Shown one piece after another: positions 1 to 4,486 of a DNA stretch of 6,334 nt (the stretch's first letter is position 1; the number at the start of each line of letters is the position of its first letter). Under the pieces are notes generated by a model. It was not told the origin of the DNA, made no database searches, and was given only the letters and a program-made list of their open reading frames with translations. The stretch lies in the NCBI GenBank assembly GCA_002387325.1, contig DGIN01000078.1, positions 3,651-9,984 of the forward strand, written 5' to 3'. The position numbers and the translations under genes are program-made. The stretch comes from Bacteroidales bacterium UBA4621. Its GTDB lineage: Bacteria; Bacteroidota; Bacteroidia; Bacteroidales; Paludibacteraceae.

Positions 1-45
1 ACCGTGTATGTACCGTAGTTGTCGGCGTGAGGGCAGAGGACTTTT

Positions 46-86
46 CAGGCATATATGCTATGTTGCAGCATTTTGCTATATGCCTG
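46..86 (-). other. Imperfect hairpin just after the stop codon of the 309-residue gene
   Basis: Plus-strand CAGGCATATA (46-55) is the exact reverse complement of TATATGCCTG (77-86). The stem continues with GC (57-58) against GC (75-76) around a one-base bulge at 56, giving 12 pairs and a 16-base loop. On the transcribed minus strand it begins 9 bases after the TAA. It is followed by GAAAAGTCC, not a U-tract, so it is a poor intrinsic terminator in that direction. It could be an mRNA 3'-end stabilising structure or, if the gene is a retroelement target, the hairpin often found just downstream of a variable region. The inverted repeat is visible; its role is not known. Confidence 0.5.
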
Positions 87-95
87 CTTTTACTT

Positions 96-1025
96 TTACA
101 GGTTGCGGACAAGGCGGACTGCTTGCCCGCGGCTGGGATTGTCGTAGTAGTCCGTGTCTGCCCCGTTCGGGTAGAAGTAGAGTCCTCTCGCACCGCCCAC
201 GTCGTGAGGCGTAGCAGACCAATAGTACCCGTGGTTCTGTATGTTGCGCACACGTGACTTGGTGCGGTTGCCCGAAGCCGGAAGGAAAACTGCGCCTGCC
301 GCCTCCAACTTCTGCCAATCGGCAATGGTGAAGGTCTGGTAATCGGCATAAGCCTGAACGCTATACTCGCTTGCAAAACCACTCTTAAAGGTTACACCCG
401 CAGGGCAAGTCCAATCGTCAGGCAGCAAAACAAGACCATTCACATATTTGTTTTCGCCTAACTGAATACGTGCCACGCCATTGAGTTGGGCGGCATTGGC
501 ACGTTCATCGAGAAGGTAACTCCATTCATCATTCGTCAAAGTGTACCACGTCTTATCATCACCGATATTCGCGCCCCAATCCACAAAATCACCACTATAA
601 TCGCTGTAATCTGTGGATGTACCGATACCCCACTTGGCACTGCCTGTGCTGCCGCTCCAACCGAACAAGTCTATCTTATCGGCTAAAGCACTACCACTTA
701 CATTTGCCTCGCCAACCATATCATACTGCTGCTCAGCAAACGACCAAGTTTGTGTGCTTTGTGTGTACTGCAAGTTGCCTTTGGAGAAATGCACCTGCTT
801 GGTGGCCGAGACAGAGAAAGCATCCTTCAGTAAGGCACGGAAGACAACGCTATCGGCATCATGGCAACTATACAGGATGTTACCCGCTTTATAGACTTCC
901 ACCACTTGGGCATTGAGAGAAAGAGTGGCGAACAATGCCACCAAAAGAAGACTCCCCCTACGGAGACTCCCCCTAACCCTCTCTTCGGAGAGGGGGAATG
1001 CAGATTGGTTTCGGGTCGTGTTCAT
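96..1025 (-). CDS. Secreted single-module protein, FISUMP / C-type-lectin-like family (309 aa)
   Basis: Probable exported or surface protein of unknown binding function. Residues 1-40 form a signal peptide with an unusually long basic n-region (1-24), a hydrophobic core (SLLLVALFATLSL) and a likely cut near NAQ|VVEV. Residues 41-62 (VVEVYKAGNILYS...DADSVVF) match the short N-terminal motif ending in 'DSV.F' common in Bacteroidales surface proteins. Residues 70-308 are one complete module with the landmarks FSVSATKQVHFSKGNLQY, IDLFGWS, FVDWG, TLTNDEWSYLL, LPDDWTCPAG, EAAGAVFLPASGNR, GYYWSATP and VRLVRNL. The module resembles the Fibrobacter succinogenes major paralogous domain, related to C-type-lectin/formylglycine-enzyme folds; this is recognition by pattern, not by a search. 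The protein ends exactly at the module end and lacks the C-terminal tail of its neighbour. The ATG at 1025 is chosen because no later start keeps a full signal peptide. It lies 87 bases after the 892-residue gene with no promoter seen between, so co-transcription is likely. The last 54 codons look like a possible hypervariable region. Confidence 0.85.
   Translation of the reverse strand: MNTTRNQSAFPLSEERVRGSLRRGSLLLVALFATLSLNAQVVEVYKAGNILYSCHDADSVVFRALLKDAFSVSATKQVHFSKGNLQYTQSTQTWSFAEQQYDMVGEANVSGSALADKIDLFGWSGSTGSAKWGIGTSTDYSDYSGDFVDWGANIGDDKTWYTLTNDEWSYLLDERANAAQLNGVARIQLGENKYVNGLVLLPDDWTCPAGVTFKSGFASEYSVQAYADYQTFTIADWQKLEAAGAVFLPASGNRTKSRVRNIQNHGYYWSATPHDVGGARGLYFYPNGADTDYYDNPSRGQAVRLVRNL
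102..263 (-). other. Candidate variable region at the 3' end of the 309-residue gene
   Basis: These are codons 255-308. Between GYYWSATP and the constant GQAVRLVRNL, residues 274-299 are enriched in Tyr, Asp, Asn, His and Gly. Ten of these 26 codons have the form NAC (TAC, GAC, CAC, AAC) and one is AAT. This is the pattern expected if AAY codons of a template had been changed at adenines, as in diversity-generating retroelements, whose target proteins in Bacteroidales often carry this fold at the C-terminus. No template or reverse transcriptase lies in the window. The same composition could be ordinary for this module, so the assignment is tentative. Confidence 0.3.
950..996. repeat. GC-rich palindromic repeat plus 11-bp direct repeat inside a signal-peptide coding region
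   Basis: On the plus strand CCCTCTC (977-983), the loop TTCG (984-987) and GAGAGGG (988-994) form a perfect 7-bp hairpin with a C(UUCG)G-type tetraloop. Beside it GACTCCCCCTA occurs twice, at 950-960 and 965-975, with a 15-base period. In the minus-strand gene this encodes the odd n-region PLSEERVRGSLRRGSL, where RGSL is repeated. The base composition (C/G runs) is unlike the surrounding coding sequence. It resembles the short 'CCCTCTCC...GGAGAGGG' palindromes that are dispersed in several Bacteroidota genomes. Membership in such a family is from memory and would be confirmed by finding many copies in the genome. Confidence 0.6.
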
Positions 1026-1112
1026 GTTGTTGATGAGTTTATTGGGTTATTTATATGCGGTTGAAGTTCTGTGATGTGCGACCATGTCAATTGTGCCGTC
1101 GTCTGCGACACT

Positions 1113-3791
1113 TTACTTCACCTCGTCGCCCATGAGGGTATAGGTCTTGCCGCCACGCTCAATCAGCACTTGCCCGTTGCGGATGACCTTGCGGGCGGAG
1201 GTGGCGGGAGTGTCCGTAGCGAGGTCTGGAAGCCCCGTCTCCGCATCGGGTTCGCAAGAGCGGATAAGGCGGACTGCCATACCGATGTGCCACTCCATTT
1301 GCGCTTGCGGAGCAAGACTATATGGGTTTTCATCTCCCTCCAAGAACTCCAAGGCATACGATGAGATAATGGTATGGTCTGTCTGCGGAGTATCGCTGTC
1401 CGTCTGTGAGTCCTCACTTGTGGCGGGAACGGTCGTGGCAGAATGATACAGTCCTACGCTCTCCGCAACACTCACATCTGCCCCTGTGCGTACACCTGCC
1501 GCGGGCAGGAACACCGCACCCGCGGCTTCCATCAGATGCCATTGCTCCAAAGTGTACGGGTTGAGGTCAAAAGGACTATTGTCACCATTTTGGGTGTAGG
1601 TAAGTCCGTCTGCCGTTAGGGTCAGGCTATATCGTGCATCTGCAGTATTGGGCGTAAAGGTTACCCCTGCAGGCGTGTGCCATACATCGGGCAAGATGAT
1701 GACACCGTTTATCGTGTCCACGCTACCCATACCGAACAGCCGTGCGGCATTGGGGCGGTGCAGGAAGATATACTCCCATTCGTCTTTGGTCGGCGTGCGC
1801 CATGTATTGGCGGTATCGGTGCCTATCACGTTGATGCCCCAGTCGCGGAACTCACCTTGGTATATGTTGTTATACAGCGACTTGGATGTTCCCCATGCAC
1901 CATAGAATACATTATTGGCATCGCTGCTCCATCCGAACAAGTCCACTATGTCAGCAAGAACCTCTTCGCTGCTGCTGAGGCTCACATTGTCTGTGCCAAG
2001 GATGTAGTGCTGTGCGGGTGCGAATGTGAAAGTCTTTGTGGACTGTGTGTATTGCAGGTTCGCAGGCGCAAAGGCTGCATATTGGTTCTCTCCGATGGAG
2101 ACGGCATGGGGCTGGTATGCTGATGCGGGTACTTCCGAGATGTCCTTCACCAATCGCACCGAGTGCCCATTGTTGCGCATTCCGCCGCCAGCGGCTGACA
2201 GATGAGAGCCCCACGCAGAGCCGCTGAAATTGATACCGCCGGCATTGTCGATGAGCAGGGGAGTGCCTGCCCAATAGTTGCCATACACATTCACCTCGTT
2301 CACACCCATATAGCGGTCGCCTGCCGCGGGCAGGAACACTGCACCTGCTGCCTCCATACGGTTCCACAGCGCGGGGGTATAGACGTTGTCCTGATAGTGG
2401 TTGTAGAGAGCCCTGTCACGATAGACACCGGCTTCAGTAATCATACCGTTGGTTGCCAATGACTTGAACGTAGGCATACCGGTGAAATCCCAATTGTCGG
2501 GCAGAATGATAAGCCCGTTAACGGTATCGCCGTCGAGCAATATACCACCCATGCCTGCCAGTTCCGCTGCGCGGTCGCGGTAGAAGAAGATGTGTATCCA
2601 CTCGTCCTTGGTCAGCGTGCGCCATGTGCCGACGCTGTCGGTTCCGATGGCGTTGACAGACCAGTCCACAAAGTTGCCGCGGTAGTTGAGTTTCTCTATC
2701 GAAGCACTGATGCCGAAGGGCGAACCCTCGTTGGTGGTGCTCCAGCCGAACAAATCAATAGTATCGCCCAATGTGGTGATATCCACCATATTGGCTTCAC
2801 CTATGATGTCGGTTTGCAGGTCGGCAAATTCCCATTGTTTGGCAGACTGTATGTAGCGCAGATTGCCACCGGAGAAGAGCACTTGCTTATGGGTTGAGAC
2901 CGTGATAGGTTGCGGCTCGTAGGTGGACTCGATGACCTCCACATAGTCGCACACCAAGCGCACGGAACGCCCTTCCGCGATGTTCAGCGGCGATTGGGAA
3001 TAGACATGACTCGGGTTGAACAGGATAGCCTCTGCCATATCGGTGTTGGTGTTCGGCTCAAAGATATTCACATACTTGGTGCTCGACCAGTAGTAGCCGC
3101 AATAGTTGGTTTCATACATGGTGAGTGACGACCGCATCCCTGCAGCGGGCAGGAAGACGGCACCTGCCTGCTCCAGTACCTCCCACTGCGCAGGAGTATA
3201 GACATTGTGGGTGTAGCCGTCCTCGGTCTTCGAGATATAGTTCTGCTCCGATGGCTGCAGTCCTTTCTCGGTACTCGGGGTGAAGGTGAGTCCGTCGGGC
3301 GTGGTCCAGTCGTCGGGCAGGATAATCAGCCCGTGCACGGTGTCCACAGTCGCGAGTGCGAACAGGGTGGCTGCATTCGGACGTTTGCACAACAGATAGT
3401 ACCACTCCGCGCTGCTCAGCGTATGCCATGTACCGGCGGGAGCACCGCCTATGACATTGTTGCCCCAGTCCACGAAATCGCCGTCGTAATACTGTGAGAG
3501 ACCGTTGAAATCCGCACCGTATTTGGGATCGGGGAAGACACCTTTGCCGCTCCAGCCGAAGAGGTCCATCGTGTCGTTCACTGCCACCTGACCGATAAAG
3601 TCGGTCTGTTTCTTGGCAAAGAACCATACCCTCGGGTAATCGCGGTAGCACTGCAGGTTGCCCTGCGAGAACCGCACTGCTTTGTCTGCGGACACGGAGA
3701 ACTTGCCGTTCAGTGCGCCTTCCGGCACTTGGGCGTTGACGCTTGCGAGGACTGTGAGGAGTATCATCGCGGAGAGTAGAAGTTGTTTCAT
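1113..3791 (-). CDS. Secreted three-module protein, FISUMP / C-type-lectin-like family (892 aa)
   Basis: Large exported protein of unknown function, probably at the cell surface. The start is ATG at 3791: it gives a clean signal peptide (MKQLLLSAMILLTVLASVNA, cut before Q21) and sits about 70 bases below a Bacteroidota promoter. Reading further upstream in the same frame would run through that promoter. Three diverged modules follow, at about residues 31-282, 296-550 and 563-844. Each has the order SV/SI...NLQY-like, DLFGWS, F.DWG/S..IG, TW.T...EW, ILPD.W, YT..W..(L/M)E.AGAVFLPAAG.R, and an end of the (S/A)VRL(V/I) type. Modules 1 and 2 keep YW(S/A)(S/G)T; module 3 has LYHSATT and an acidic Ser/Thr-rich insertion at about 787-806. 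Residues 866-892 form a short tail (KVIRNGQVLIERGG, then KTYTLMGDE) of a type seen at the C-terminus of many Prevotella/Bacteroides secreted proteins; a sorting or anchoring role is only inferred. No catalytic site is recognised. Binding or adhesion is the most reasonable guess. Confidence 0.88.
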   Translation of the reverse strand: MKQLLLSAMILLTVLASVNAQVPEGALNGKFSVSADKAVRFSQGNLQCYRDYPRVWFFAKKQTDFIGQVAVNDTMDLFGWSGKGVFPDPKYGADFNGLSQYYDGDFVDWGNNVIGGAPAGTWHTLSSAEWYYLLCKRPNAATLFALATVDTVHGLIILPDDWTTPDGLTFTPSTEKGLQPSEQNYISKTEDGYTHNVYTPAQWEVLEQAGAVFLPAAGMRSSLTMYETNYCGYYWSSTKYVNIFEPNTNTDMAEAILFNPSHVYSQSPLNIAEGRSVRLVCDYVEVIESTYEPQPITVSTHKQVLFSGGNLRYIQSAKQWEFADLQTDIIGEANMVDITTLGDTIDLFGWSTTNEGSPFGISASIEKLNYRGNFVDWSVNAIGTDSVGTWRTLTKDEWIHIFFYRDRAAELAGMGGILLDGDTVNGLIILPDNWDFTGMPTFKSLATNGMITEAGVYRDRALYNHYQDNVYTPALWNRMEAAGAVFLPAAGDRYMGVNEVNVYGNYWAGTPLLIDNAGGINFSGSAWGSHLSAAGGGMRNNGHSVRLVKDISEVPASAYQPHAVSIGENQYAAFAPANLQYTQSTKTFTFAPAQHYILGTDNVSLSSSEEVLADIVDLFGWSSDANNVFYGAWGTSKSLYNNIYQGEFRDWGINVIGTDTANTWRTPTKDEWEYIFLHRPNAARLFGMGSVDTINGVIILPDVWHTPAGVTFTPNTADARYSLTLTADGLTYTQNGDNSPFDLNPYTLEQWHLMEAAGAVFLPAAGVRTGADVSVAESVGLYHSATTVPATSEDSQTDSDTPQTDHTIISSYALEFLEGDENPYSLAPQAQMEWHIGMAVRLIRSCEPDAETGLPDLATDTPATSARKVIRNGQVLIERGGKTYTLMGDEVK
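1260..3701 (-). repeat. Three tandem protein-level modules within the 892-residue gene
   Basis: The coding sequence is an internal triplication: module 1 at 2946-3701, module 2 at 2142-2906 and module 3 at 1260-2105, joined by short linkers of about 12-13 codons (for example VEVIESTYEPQP and ISEVPASAYQPHA). The copies are clearly related in protein but diverged in DNA, so the duplication is old. The neighbouring 309-residue gene holds a fourth copy at 102-818. Boundaries were set from the aligned landmarks NLQY/GNL, LFGWS, GAVFLPAAG and VRLV, and are accurate to a few residues. Confidence 0.85.
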
Positions 3792-3795
3792 TGTC

Positions 3796-3819
3796 GTATG
3801 GATTGTTGTATGGATTGTC
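3796..3819. repeat. 12-bp tandem duplication in the leader of the 892-residue gene
   Basis: Plus-strand GTATGGATTGTT (3796-3807) is followed directly by GTATGGATTGTC (3808-3819), 11 of 12 bases identical. A partial third copy, GTATAGTATGG, begins at 3821. On the mRNA the unit is ACAATCCATAC and it ends five bases before the ATG, in the position where a ribosome would bind. No Shine-Dalgarno sequence is present. Slippage at this repeat could change leader length, but there is no direct sign of function. Confidence 0.6.
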
Positions 3820-3867
3820 AGTATAGTATGGTCTATCGGCAGGATATAATGTTGAACATTTCGGCTG

Positions 3868-3899
3868 CAAAGATACTGCTTTTTTTGTGATTGCACAAG
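3868..3899 (-). promoter_or_regulatory. Bacteroidota-type promoter for the 892-residue gene
   Basis: The minus strand reads TATCTTTG at 3875-3868, an exact match to the Bacteroidota sigma-ABfr -7 consensus TAnnTTTG. About 20 bases upstream lies CTTGTG (3899-3894), a reasonable version of the -33 TTTG/TTG element. Transcription would start near 3860, leaving a leader of about 70 bases before the ATG at 3791. It lies between the terminator of the upstream operon and the gene, as expected for an independent transcription unit. No similar element is visible in front of the 309-residue gene. Confidence 0.75.
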
Positions 3900-3963
3900 C
3901 CTGTTTTTATTCCGCTGATGGTTATGTCCATTCGATACCCAAAAACAATAGTAACTAACTGAC

Positions 3964-3998
3964 AAAAAGGAGGTTGGCTTGCGACAACCAACCTCCTT
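3964..3998 (-). terminator. Rho-independent terminator of the receptor-lipoprotein operon
   Basis: AAGGAGGTTGG (3967-3977) and CCAACCTCCTT (3988-3998) form a perfect 11-bp stem with a 10-base loop. In the minus-strand direction the stem is followed by a run of five U (3968-3964, overlapping the stem base), then GUC. It starts 8 bases after the TAA of the lipoprotein gene, so it ends that operon and separates it from the promoter at 3868-3899. Confidence 0.9.
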
Positions 3999-4006
3999 GA
4001 CTATGC

Positions 4007-4474
4007 TTATTCATCATCGTGATGATGATGTTCTGCGTCGGGCGAGAGGACGATGTTACGCGCCACGTACGACTGGTTGCCGGCAGCGTCGGTGCAATAC
4101 ACCATCAGGTGGTAGTCGCCCGCTTTGGCATTGGCGGGGATGACTACATCGTGCGAGTGGATGTGCTGGTTGCGCCCCGAAATCTCGTACGACTGCTTGA
4201 AATAGAACACCACACTGTCCTCGGCAGCACGTGCGGGAGCCTTATGCCCATGGTGGTCGAAGTTGTTGTGCACCTCCACCATATAACCTGCCAACGCTAC
4301 ATCGTCGGACAAGTCCATTTCGAGGTGCATACTCTCGCCGGTCCGCACTTCCTCGCCCTCTTCGGGTTCGGACAGCGAGATAACCGGTTTGGTGGTGTCG
4401 GCGTCTTGCTTTTCACAACCGATGAACACTAAGCACGTAAGTGCCAAAACTGAAACAAAAACATTTGTTTTCAT
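4007..4474 (-). CDS. Histidine-rich DUF4625-type lipoprotein (155 aa)
   Basis: Probable outer-membrane lipoprotein, possibly a metal-binding partner of the receptor encoded just upstream. Residues 1-19 form a lipoprotein signal peptide with a relaxed lipobox (VFIG|C20). The mature start CEKQDAD is acidic, similar to Bacteroidota surface-export signals. Residues about 26-145 match the pattern of DUF4625: D.TKPVISLSEP, a middle block GYMVEVHNNFDHHGH, then GDYHLMVYCTDAAGNQS near the end, suggesting a single Ig-like beta-sandwich. Histidines are clustered in three places: HNNFDHHGHK (about 69-78), HIHSHD (about 104-109) and a C-terminal HHHHDDE. These are likely metal ligands, but the family has no settled biochemical role. 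The start ATG is 12 bases after the receptor stop codon, with an AT-rich gap and no clear Shine-Dalgarno sequence, indicating one operon. A terminator follows 8 bases after the stop. Length is normal for the family. Confidence 0.88.
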   Translation of the reverse strand: MKTNVFVSVLALTCLVFIGCEKQDADTTKPVISLSEPEEGEEVRTGESMHLEMDLSDDVALAGYMVEVHNNFDHHGHKAPARAAEDSVVFYFKQSYEISGRNQHIHSHDVVIPANAKAGDYHLMVYCTDAAGNQSYVARNIVLSPDAEHHHHDDE

Positions 4475-4486
4475 AATGATAAATAA

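Noticed and set aside
1..52. Short open frame on the minus strand from an ATG at 52 running off the left edge (MPEKSSALTPTTTVHTR).
   Set aside because: Only 17 codons are visible, the ATG lies inside the hairpin stem, and no recognisable motif is present. It could be the next gene, but nothing supports it.
46..86. Hairpin read as an intrinsic terminator of the 309-residue gene.
   Set aside because: On the transcribed strand the stem is followed by GAAAAG rather than a U-tract, so it was listed only as a hairpin of unknown role.
1026..1112. Possible promoter or terminator between the 892- and 309-residue genes, including a 4-bp inverted repeat at 1098-1109.
   Set aside because: There is no TAnnTTTG element on the minus strand, the stem is too short, and no U-tract follows. 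Co-transcription is the simpler reading.
1677..2123. Plus-strand open frame of 148 codons.
   Set aside because: It lies wholly opposite module 3 of the 892-residue gene, and its translation is low-complexity with no signal peptide or known motif.
3792..3965. Upstream extension of the 892-residue frame to a TTG at 3965 (58 extra residues).
   Set aside because: It would begin inside the terminator of the previous operon and read through the promoter -7 box and leader. The ATG at 3791 gives a proper signal peptide.
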